Shown here: piece after piece, positions 24,229-31,466 of the stretch
Layout: each line of letters begins with the position of its first letter
How positions within the stretch are numbered: position 1 is the first letter of the stretch
Assembly: GCA_902796855.1 (NCBI GenBank)
Contig: CADBQN010000014.1
Span: 1 to 33,560, forward strand
DNA length: 33,560 nt
Direction of reading: 5' to 3'
Origin: an uncultured Bacillota bacterium
GTDB lineage: Bacteria; Bacillota; Dehalobacteriia; UBA7702
Notes under the pieces: model-generated
What the model was told of the DNA's origin: nothing
The model's input: the letters and a program-made list of their open reading frames with translations, nothing else
The model's database searches: none
Program-made: the position numbers and the translations under genes

Positions 24229-24329
24229 AGTTTTTTCACTCCTTACGATCTCATCTTTTTTTATTGAGAGAAGAGGCCTGAAACGCCTCAAATCGCAAAC
24301 AAAACAGTTTCCGCGCGCCGGCTCATTCT

Positions 24330-25349
24330 TCAATCGTCGGACATATCAAGGATCCCCAACTTCAGCGCGCCGGCAAAGATCAGCATCACCGCCATCAGCG
24401 AAGCCAGAATACTGTAGGCCGTCGGCAGCAGTGAGATCAGCACGGCGATGGTGCCGAAGAGGAACGTCACGGCGTAAATGAACAGCACCGTGTCCCTGTG
24501 GCTGAGCCCCTTTTTCAGCAGGCGGTGGTGGAAATGGCCCTTATCGGCCTGAAAGATTGGTTTGCCGCTGCGATGGCGGCGCACGATGGCGAAGAGCGTG
24601 TCGAGGATCGGCAGCCCCAGAATGAGGATGGGAACGGAAAGGCCGATCAGCGTCGCCCCTTCGGAAACGCTCATCAGCGAATAGACCGCCAGGAGAAAGC
24701 CGAGGAACAGCGAACCGCAGTCCCCCATAAAGAGCTTCGCCGGGTGGAAATTGGATTTCAGGAACCCGAAGATGCTGCCGACGAGGATGATGCAGAGCGC
24801 CGTAACGCTGTTGAGGCCGCTGGAATAGGCCACCACGCCGATGCTCATCGCCGCGATGCCGGAAACGCCGGCGGCGAGGCCGTCGAGGCCGTCGATGAGG
24901 TTCACGGCGTTGCAGACGCCGACAACCCAGAGCAGGCTTAAAGGATAGCCCCAAATGCCCACGTCGATGATGGAATCGGTAAAGGGAATGGTCAGAAATT
25001 CCAGGTGGACGCCGAAAATCAGCAGAATCGCGGCGGCGATGATCTGACCGAGGAGTTTTAATTTCGGGGAAATATCGCGGATGTCGTCGTAGAGGCCCAC
25101 CACCGTGATGAAACTGGCGCTGAGGAGCAGGCCGAGAAAAGGCCTGGTAAAATTACCGTAAACCAAAAAGCCGCAGAGAAAACCGGCGTATATGCCGATG
25201 CCGCCCATTCGGGTCATCAGCCCCTTATGGACTTTCCGGCTGTCGGGTTCATCGTAGACCCCCAGCCTCATGGCGAGTTTTTTCGTTTGCGGCGTCACCA
25301 GCAGCGCCACGGCGACGGCGACGATAAACGCGAGAATGACTTTCAGCAT
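24330..25349 (-). CDS. TagO/WecA-type undecaprenyl-phosphate HexNAc-1-phosphate transferase
   Basis: Polytopic inner-membrane enzyme that transfers HexNAc-1-phosphate from a UDP-sugar to undecaprenyl phosphate, starting a wall teichoic acid or secondary wall polysaccharide. The 339-aa protein has about ten membrane helices, DSRKVHKGLMTRMGG, the metal-binding LYDDIRD, NLIDGLDGLAAG, the LFMGDCGS catalytic loop, and the terminal HFHHRLL motif. ATG 25349 is preferred because GGGAGG sits four bases upstream; a TTG lies four codons earlier. It sits between murJ and the SH3 gene. Together with CsaB it would supply the polymer that is then pyruvylated. Confidence 0.92.
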   Translation of the reverse strand: MLKVILAFIVAVAVALLVTPQTKKLAMRLGVYDEPDSRKVHKGLMTRMGGIGIYAGFLCGFLVYGNFTRPFLGLLLSASFITVVGLYDDIRDISPKLKLLGQIIAAAILLIFGVHLEFLTIPFTDSIIDVGIWGYPLSLLWVVGVCNAVNLIDGLDGLAAGVSGIAAMSIGVVAYSSGLNSVTALCIILVGSIFGFLKSNFHPAKLFMGDCGSLFLGFLLAVYSLMSVSEGATLIGLSVPILILGLPILDTLFAIVRRHRSGKPIFQADKGHFHHRLLKKGLSHRDTVLFIYAVTFLFGTIAVLISLLPTAYSILASLMAVMLIFAGALKLGILDMSDD

Positions 25350-25380
25350 AAGACCTCCCAAAGAAGGGAACGGCTCCGTT

Positions 25381-26946
25381 TTATCCCTTCGCGGAGCGAG
25401 CGAACCTGTTTTTGACCATTTCCCAGAGCCAGGCGCCCTCCCGGATCCTCAGCGCGGCGGCGAGGAGGAGATAGACGGCGACGGCGACGGTGATGGCGAC
25501 ACAGAGCAGCGCCAGATCGCCCCATCCCGAACACAGCGCCCGCGTCAGCGCCACGGCGATCCCCATCACGGCGGAAGCAAAAAAGATCTTGCCGCAGGAG
25601 ATCAGCAGCGGACGAAAGGCCATGTCCGGCAGGTGTTTTCTGACGTAGAGGAAAAAGATCAGCATATTGGCGGCGCTGGCCAGCGTTGTCGCCAGGGCGA
25701 GGCCGTTGTGACCCATGCCGCCGATGGTCAGCAGGCTCACCGCGATGTTGACGGCGATGCCGCCGATCCCGGCGATGACGGGGACTTTCACGTCGGAGAA
25801 AGCGAAGAAAACGCGGAGCAGCAGCATGACCAGGGAATGGGCGATGATGCCGCCGGCGTAAAAGAGCAGCGCCGAGGAGGTCATCAGCGTATCGTCGGCG
25901 GTGAAAGCGCCGTGCTCAAAGAGCAGGCGCACAATGGGCACGCGGAGGATCATCAGACCCACCGCCGCGGGCACCGCCAGCAACAGGATGACGCCGACGC
26001 CCCGTTCCAGCGCCTCCCGGCAGCGAACGAGGTCGCCGCGGATGGCGTATTCCGACAGCAGCGGATAGATGGCCACGGCGATGGCGGAAACGAAGATTCC
26101 CGAGGGGAGCTGGGCCAGTCTCGCGCCGTAATTCAGCGAGGAGATGCTGCCCTCCGCCAGCCCCGAGGCGAAAAAGCGGTTCAAAATATAGTAGACCTGA
26201 TTCACCGACATCCCCAGAATGATGGGGACGAGGGAGACCAGCGCCGCGCGGATCTCATCGTTATGACGGGAAACGCGGAAGCGGTAGCGCCAGCCCGCCG
26301 CGAAGGACGACGGCAGCTGAATCAGGAAAAAGCCGATGAAAGAAACGAGGGTACCGGCGGCCAGGCCCCAGATCCCCAGCGAATCACCGGTGAGCAGGAC
26401 GAAAAGAATGATGATGATGCTGGAAAAAGCGGGGGCGAAAGCGGCGATGGTAAAGCGGCGGTTGGCGTTGAGGATCCCCGTCAGCGTCATGCCGAGGCAG
26501 AAAAAGATGACCGTGGGGAACATCAGCCGCGTCAGCCGCACAGCCAAAAGCGCCGTCGACGCGGCGAGATTCGGCGCCGTGATCCGGACGAGGAGCGGCG
26601 CGGCGGCGACGCCGATGAGGGCCACGGCGGCCATCAGCAGCGCCGAACTGTTGAGAAAGCTGTTGGCGGCGAGATTCGCCTCTCCCCGGTTGTCGTCGAC
26701 GATGTACTTCGTCAGCAGCGGCACCGTCACGAAAACGATGGCGTTGCCGATGACCTGCTGAACCGAGTAAGGCAGCGTATAGGCGACGACATAGGCGTCG
26801 GTATACATCGTCGCGCCGAAGGCCCGGGCGATGACGATTTCACGGACGAAGCCCAAAAGCTTCGTCACGATATTCATCAGCAGAATGATCACCGCGGCGG
26901 CGGTGACGTTCCGTTTTAAGTTTTCCGACGGCTTCTGAGAAGTCAC
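25381..26946 (-). CDS. murJ: MurJ lipid II flippase, stand-alone copy
   Basis: A 521-aa multi-spanning membrane protein of the MurJ/MviN family (MOP superfamily) that flips lipid-linked peptidoglycan precursor. Features are the N-terminal LLMNIVTKLLGFVREIVIARAFGA, FPTVIFFCLGMTLTGILNANRRF, and about 14 helices to the end. It begins at a GTG (26946) with AAGGAA upstream, only 4 nt after the CsaB-like gene, and is followed by tagO. It is the closer match to canonical MurJ; the second copy in this window is fused to CsaB. Its order with the CsaB-like gene is the same as in the fusion. Confidence 0.92.
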   Translation of the reverse strand: MTSQKPSENLKRNVTAAAVIILLMNIVTKLLGFVREIVIARAFGATMYTDAYVVAYTLPYSVQQVIGNAIVFVTVPLLTKYIVDDNRGEANLAANSFLNSSALLMAAVALIGVAAAPLLVRITAPNLAASTALLAVRLTRLMFPTVIFFCLGMTLTGILNANRRFTIAAFAPAFSSIIIILFVLLTGDSLGIWGLAAGTLVSFIGFFLIQLPSSFAAGWRYRFRVSRHNDEIRAALVSLVPIILGMSVNQVYYILNRFFASGLAEGSISSLNYGARLAQLPSGIFVSAIAVAIYPLLSEYAIRGDLVRCREALERGVGVILLLAVPAAVGLMILRVPIVRLLFEHGAFTADDTLMTSSALLFYAGGIIAHSLVMLLLRVFFAFSDVKVPVIAGIGGIAVNIAVSLLTIGGMGHNGLALATTLASAANMLIFFLYVRKHLPDMAFRPLLISCGKIFFASAVMGIAVALTRALCSGWGDLALLCVAITVAVAVYLLLAAALRIREGAWLWEMVKNRFARSAKG

Positions 26947-26950
26947 GGGA

Positions 26951-28690
26951 TTATTCTTCCTTCCCCTCGGAAAGCGTTTCTTCGCTGTCGGCGGTCTCGG
27001 CGGCAGCGTCTTCGGGTTCGGTCACAGCGCCGTCTTCGGCGGCGGCTTCGATGGCCGCGGCGGTTTCCTCCGCCTCGGCGGCTTCACCGTTGTAAAGGGT
27101 GCCGCCGGCGTCGTTGCCGTCGACGCGGTCGGCCTTCCCCTCTTTGGAGAAGAAGCCCTTGATCGTGTCGATGATCTTCGTAAAATCAAAATGAGCGGAG
27201 GAAGCGGCGCCGGCGGAGGCGCTCCGCTGCGACTTTCCGGAACGGGCGTTGGCCCGGCGAATCTGGGCGAAAATCAGCTCCAGCTGTTCGTCGGTATACG
27301 ACGCCTTTTCCCTGAGGTCGTCAAAGTTTTCCTCAATGGAGGCGACGATGGCGGCGGGGTCGTTGACGGCGGCCTTGAAATTGCGGATGAACGCTTCGCT
27401 GTCGTAATCGAGGAGGTTCCCCGTGGGCGTCAGCCCCAGGGCGGAAATGAAGGCGATGTCCCGGCGGGTGCAGCAGAGGGAAGCCAGGGGCTTCCGGCAG
27501 ATCGCCGCGAGGATCATCGGGCAGAGATCCGAGGAGAAGACGAAATCGACGGTGTCGATGGCGGTGCAGAGAGACCGCGGCGTCAGTTTGCCGTCGACCT
27601 CGTAACCTTCGTTCTTCATCATTTTAAGGATCTCTTTGCCGAGACGGGCGTCGTCGGGATAGTTCACCGGAATGAAAACGACGTGATAGCCGTTGTCGAT
27701 CATATAATCGGCCATGGCCGTGATCTGCGAGACCGGCAGATCCGTTTTGGGGGAGAAGAGGAAAGCGGCGAATTTCTCACCGGGCTTTTTCCAGACCGGC
27801 GGCGCCACGACGCCGAGGTCGTGGGGACGGGTCGGCGTTTTCCGCGCCGGTTTCGCGGCGGGTTTTTCCTCCGTTTGGGCCGGCGGTTCCACCATGGCGA
27901 TCTCACCGGTGGAAGCGAGTTCCACCGTATCTGTCGTGGGAGCCGCGCCTTCGGGAACGACACGGATCTCAATTTCCACTTCTTTGCCTTCGTAGTCAAT
28001 CGGTTCCGCCGCGGCGGGAGACGTTTCCACCTCGATGGTGATCTTTTCGTTCTCGATGGCCTCAAGATCTCTTTCCGCCAGTTCCGCCGGAGTCGGTTTT
28101 GCGGCGGGTTCTTCCGCGGCGGGCTCTTCCGCGGCGGGTTCCAGCAGGTTCGTCTGGATCAGCCGCCATTCCTTTTCCACATCACCGAGGGCCAGCAAGG
28201 GATCGACGGCGAGATGAATGCGGCCGCGGCGGATGCCCATGCCGTGGAGCACCTCGACGCTGTTCTGATCGGCGACGGAGATCTTCCGCACCTTTTTCAT
28301 CACCCGGCCGACCATGGCTTTGGCCCGGGCGCCCTCATAGGCGGGAATGACCTGATTGAAGATGTAGACTTCCGTCTTACCGCGGAGGGCGGCGCTGATC
28401 ACTTTCAGGTAATATTTCAGCTCGGAGAGATCCGCCGTTTCCTTCAGCAGCTCGCCGCCGCCGCTGATCAGCAGATCCGCCGATTTTACTTCCCGTTTGA
28501 CGCGGTCCCATTGATCGCTCTTTACGGCGGTGACGTCAAAATCCTCTTCGGTCTGTTCCGGATCGGCGGAAAAGACGACGATCTCCATGGTTTCATCCAA
28601 ACGGCGCAGGATATCGATGAGGCTCAGCAGCATCAGTTCCTTATCGGCGCTACCGTGACCGTAATACCCGGAAATACATACCTTTGCCAT
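26951..28690 (-). CDS. Degenerate CsaB-like pyruvyl transferase homologue with inserted low-complexity segment
   Basis: A 579-aa protein with the CsaB fold but altered active-site motifs. The start (MAKVCISGYYGHGSADKE) and ISGGGELL (75-82) are retained. VRDDES of CsaB is VADQNS at the same residues (139-144), and the RLHS and YDPK motifs are replaced by SDLCP and CCTRRD. A Pro/Ala/Glu-rich insert of about 115 residues (184-300) splits the fold, and an acidic Ala/Glu tail (about 485-579) is added. It is probably inactive as a pyruvyl transferase and may act as a scaffold or regulator. The start at ATG 28690 follows GAAGGA. It heads the operon with murJ, tagO and the SH3 gene. Confidence 0.78.
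   Translation of the reverse strand: MAKVCISGYYGHGSADKELMLLSLIDILRRLDETMEIVVFSADPEQTEEDFDVTAVKSDQWDRVKREVKSADLLISGGGELLKETADLSELKYYLKVISAALRGKTEVYIFNQVIPAYEGARAKAMVGRVMKKVRKISVADQNSVEVLHGMGIRRGRIHLAVDPLLALGDVEKEWRLIQTNLLEPAAEEPAAEEPAAKPTPAELAERDLEAIENEKITIEVETSPAAAEPIDYEGKEVEIEIRVVPEGAAPTTDTVELASTGEIAMVEPPAQTEEKPAAKPARKTPTRPHDLGVVAPPVWKKPGEKFAAFLFSPKTDLPVSQITAMADYMIDNGYHVVFIPVNYPDDARLGKEILKMMKNEGYEVDGKLTPRSLCTAIDTVDFVFSSDLCPMILAAICRKPLASLCCTRRDIAFISALGLTPTGNLLDYDSEAFIRNFKAAVNDPAAIVASIEENFDDLREKASYTDEQLELIFAQIRRANARSGKSQRSASAGAASSAHFDFTKIIDTIKGFFSKEGKADRVDGNDAGGTLYNGEAAEAEETAAAIEAAAEDGAVTEPEDAAAETADSEETLSEGKEE
28101..28142 (-). repeat. 15-bp tandem repeat encoding EPAAE units
   Basis: Two 15-bp units, differing at one base, and a 12-bp partial unit lie in tandem within the insert of the CsaB-like gene. 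They encode repeated Glu-Glu-Pro-Ala-Ala. Copy number could vary in whole-codon steps. Confidence 0.75.
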
Positions 28691-28875
28691 GCTTTTTATC
28701 CTTCTTCCCTTTTTATTTGATAAAATCTCAGAACACTCCGAACAACGGACAAAGACCACCCTCAAAGGGGAACGCGCCGCGCCGGGCGGCGAAAAACAAC
28801 GCAGAAAGGGGATTTTAAAAGAAGAACGCGTCTTTGCCGTTATTCTGAATTATACGTAGCCTTAGTCTACACTAT

Positions 28876-28904
28876 ATTGTACCTAAAATAAGAGCGTTCA
28901 TCAA
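28876..28904 (-). promoter_or_regulatory. Promoter of the CsaB-like / murJ / tagO / SH3 operon
   Basis: On the minus strand TTGATG (28904-28899) and TACAAT (28881-28876) are separated by 17 bp. The predicted leader to the ATG at 28690 is about 180 nt, unusually long for this window. Confidence 0.55.
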
Positions 28905-29038
28905 GTTTTTTCTGAAAAAAAGTTAAAAATTCCACAAATACAGGGCGAAAACAGAAAACGCGCCGGGGGAGAACGGCGCGGCGGCGCGAAAATAAAGCGA
29001 AAAGCGACGGGTTCCGCGTACCGCCGCGGCGGTTTCTG

Positions 29039-29047
29039 TGGTATAAT
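29039..29047 (+). promoter_or_regulatory. Extended -10 promoter of the VWA-LRR-MoxR operon
   Basis: TGGTATAAT is a perfect extended -10 (TGNTATAAT). No good -35 lies upstream, as is usual for extended -10 promoters. The ATG is at 29076, preceded by AAAGGAGG. Confidence 0.5.
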
Positions 29048-29075
29048 GGAACCAGCAAAGGAAAGGAGGCGCGCC

Positions 29076-30431
29076 ATGAACGGAAGCGATGAGATCCGCC
29101 GCGCGGAACAGCTCGCTTCGGACCTGCTGAAACTGGCCCGAAGCGAGATCGCCGCCGCGCTGCGGTTTTTGGACACGGCGCTGTTCCGCCTGAAAGACGA
29201 GGAAAGCGACGTGAGCCGCTTTGAGGTGGACGGGGAAAAGATCCGCTACAGCACCGCTCACGTCCTCCGCCTCGCCGCCGAGGAAGAGGAACTGCTCCCC
29301 AGGGATCTCCTGCACATGCTCTTCCACTGCCTCTTTTCCCACCCCTTCCGCGGCGGCAGGGTCGACCCCCTCCGCTACGATCTGGCCTGCGACATCGCCG
29401 CGGAAAACACCATCAACGAATTGGAGCTCCCCTTTTTGACCTGCAGGCGCCAGTACCGCCAGGACAAAGTCATCGAGGAGATCAAAAAGCGCGTCGCCCC
29501 GGTAACGGCGGAAAAAGTCTATCGGCTGCTGCTCCAAAGCCCTCTCAGCGACGGGGAGCTTTTGGCGATCCGGGAGGATTTTGAGGCCGATGACCACGAC
29601 GGCTGGTACGAACCGGCGCTCACCGCCGCCGACGGCGTCCCCGGCCGGGACGGCGGCGAGGAAAAAGACCGCCGCCGTCTGCAGGAGCGTCCCTCCGCCG
29701 GCCGCTGGCTGGAAACGGGCCGCGCCGTCGCCCTCGATATGGAGCTCTTTTCCGCGGACTGGGGCACCAAAGCGGGGACGCTCCGCCGCACCCTGGCGTC
29801 GCTGCGCCGGGAAACGGTGAGCTTTCGTGATTTTCTCCGCCGCTTCGCCGTCAGCGACGAGAGCCTTTCCGTCAGTGACGACGAGTTCGATTATATCTTC
29901 TACACCTACGGCCTGTCGCTCTACGGCAACATGCCCCTGATCGAGCCGCTGGAATACCGGGAAGAACCGAAAATCGGCGACATCGTCCTTGCCGTCGATA
30001 CCTCGGCGTCGATTTCTCCCGGCCTCGCCCGGCAGTTCCTCGAATACGTCTTCGGCATCCTCTTTGAGGAAAAAATCTTTGCCGCTTCCTTCCGCCTCCT
30101 CCTCATCGAGTGCGACACCGAGATCCGCGCCGAGACCTTTTTCACCTCCAAAGCGGAGCTGACCGCCGCGGCGGAAAAGATGACCTGGATCGGAGGGGGC
30201 GGCACCGATTTTCGCCCCGTTTTCGGCCGGGTCAACGAGCTCCTCGCCGAGGGCGCTTTCACCGACCTGCGGGGGCTGCTCTATTTTACCGACGGCCGCG
30301 GCGTCTTCCCGGCGGAAAAGCCCGGTTACGACACGGCGTTTATCCTCGTCGAAAGCGAAGCCGCGCCGCCGGCGGTGCCGCCCTGGGCCATGAAGGTCGT
30401 CATCGACGAAAAGGAGGTGCGCGTCGTTTGA
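29076..30431 (+). CDS. Metallopeptidase-like (DUF2201-type) protein with C-terminal VWA domain
   Basis: A 451-aa cytoplasmic protein. The N-terminal half resembles putative metallopeptidases usually paired with MoxR ATPases and keeps three His in the spacing of HExxHxxxxH (His80, His84, His89), but the catalytic Glu position 81 is Met. The C-terminal half is a VWA-like domain with an intact MIDAS: DTSAS (308-312), Thr377 in GGGTDF and Asp406 in FTDGRG. The start at ATG 29076 follows AAAGGAGG. Its stop overlaps the LRR gene start as TTGA. By analogy with MoxR-VWA pairs, the VWA domain probably recruits the MoxR ATPase encoded third in the operon. Target unknown. Confidence 0.82.
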   Translation: MNGSDEIRRAEQLASDLLKLARSEIAAALRFLDTALFRLKDEESDVSRFEVDGEKIRYSTAHVLRLAAEEEELLPRDLLHMLFHCLFSHPFRGGRVDPLRYDLACDIAAENTINELELPFLTCRRQYRQDKVIEEIKKRVAPVTAEKVYRLLLQSPLSDGELLAIREDFEADDHDGWYEPALTAADGVPGRDGGEEKDRRRLQERPSAGRWLETGRAVALDMELFSADWGTKAGTLRRTLASLRRETVSFRDFLRRFAVSDESLSVSDDEFDYIFYTYGLSLYGNMPLIEPLEYREEPKIGDIVLAVDTSASISPGLARQFLEYVFGILFEEKIFAASFRLLLIECDTEIRAETFFTSKAELTAAAEKMTWIGGGGTDFRPVFGRVNELLAEGAFTDLRGLLYFTDGRGVFPAEKPGYDTAFILVESEAAPPAVPPWAMKVVIDEKEVRVV

Positions 30432-31450
30432 CTTTATCCTACGGTTACGAAAAAAACGATACGGGCGTCACCCTGACCGACCGCTACGGAGAGGCCGAAG
30501 GCGTCGTCGAAGTCCCCGGGGAATGGAAGGGGAAGACCGTCACCGCCATCGGCGAGGAACTGTTCCGGGGCGAAAAGAAGCTCACCGCCGTGATCCTGCC
30601 GCCGACCGTCGTTTCCATCGGCTGGTGGGCGCTGCGGGACTGCGTCTCCCTGAAGGAGATCCGGGCGGAAGGCCCCTTAAAGGAGATCGGCTACAGGGCG
30701 TTCAGCGGCTGTACGTCGCTGACCTCCGTCGACCTGCCGGAAACGGTGGAGCACATCGGCGAGGCCGCCTTTTGGGGCTGTTCCGCCCTGAAACGGATCC
30801 GCCTGCCCGAAAAGATACGGGTGCTGCGCAACCGCACCTTTTACGGCTGCCGCCACCTTACCGACGTGGAACTGCCGCCAAACCTCCGCGCCATCGAGTG
30901 GGGCGCCTTTGAGCACTGCGCCGGTCTGCGCTCCCTGACGGTGCCGGAAAGCGTGACCAAGATCGGCAGCAATGCGCTGCGGGAATGCGGCGGCCTAAAG
31001 GAACTGAACCTCGCCGACGGCACCGAAGCTATTTCCGAGCACCTCTTTGGCCACAGAAAACTGCCGCCGCTGGAGCGGGGCTACATTCCCAACGCGGTCA
31101 TCGACCGCTGGGAGGAGGACGCCGCCGTCATCCTCTCCCTCTGCTATCTGACGACAATGGAGCGGCACAGCGAAGATGAGCGGGCGATGTACGAGGACTA
31201 CATTTTCAGCCGCGCCGATTCGATCCTCACCGCCGCCGTGGAGACCGCCAATCTCCCGGCGCTGGAGGGGCTGTATCACCTGGGCCTGCCCGGGGAAAGC
31301 GACATCGACGGCTGGATCGACCGGGCCAACGACCTCCGCTGCCGCGACGTCGTCGTCTCCCTGTTGGCCTACAAGCACCGCCGTTTCGGCCGGCGCTCCG
31401 CCGCCGACAGCGTCGCCGCCGTCTTCGCCCTTGGCGATTTTGAACTTTAA
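30428..31450 (+). CDS. BspA-type leucine-rich-repeat protein
   Basis: A 340-aa protein of LRR_5 (BspA-like) repeats. After a short lead it carries about six repeats of the form FxGCxxLxxVxLPxxVxxIGxxAF (for example AFSGCTSLTSVDLPETVEHI and TFYGCRHLTDVELP) to about residue 200, then a helical C-terminal region with an Arg-rich stretch near the end. No signal peptide is seen, so unlike classic BspA proteins it is likely cytoplasmic. The start is a TTG at 30428 overlapping the VWA stop (TTGA), with AAGGAGGT about ten bases upstream. Its place between VWA and MoxR genes suggests it supplies target recognition to that machine. This is inference. Confidence 0.8.
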   Translation: MTLSYGYEKNDTGVTLTDRYGEAEGVVEVPGEWKGKTVTAIGEELFRGEKKLTAVILPPTVVSIGWWALRDCVSLKEIRAEGPLKEIGYRAFSGCTSLTSVDLPETVEHIGEAAFWGCSALKRIRLPEKIRVLRNRTFYGCRHLTDVELPPNLRAIEWGAFEHCAGLRSLTVPESVTKIGSNALRECGGLKELNLADGTEAISEHLFGHRKLPPLERGYIPNAVIDRWEEDAAVILSLCYLTTMERHSEDERAMYEDYIFSRADSILTAAVETANLPALEGLYHLGLPGESDIDGWIDRANDLRCRDVVVSLLAYKHRRFGRRSAADSVAAVFALGDFEL

Positions 31451-31466
31451 CGAGAGAAGGAGAACC

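Larger units (their letters stand above)
28691..29075. other. 385-bp divergent intergenic region
   Basis: No gene is supported here. It holds the promoter of the CsaB-like operon (28876-28904), a leader of about 180 nt on that side containing a GC-rich inverted repeat near 28775-28800, and the promoter of the VWA gene (29042-29047). No riboswitch consensus was recognised. Confidence 0.6.

Noticed and set aside
24260-24295. Small inverted repeat (GAGGC / GCCTC) between tagO and the SH3 gene as a terminator
   Set aside because: The stem is only 5 bp and the T-tail is broken; the genes look co-transcribed.
30110-30427. Upstream extension of the LRR protein
   Set aside because: This 106-codon stretch overlaps the VWA gene in another frame and has no repeat motifs; the TTG at 30428 with AAGGAGGT fits better.
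31176-31466. Upstream extension of the MoxR protein
   Set aside because: It overlaps the LRR gene in another frame; ATG 31467 with AAGGAG gives the canonical MoxR start.
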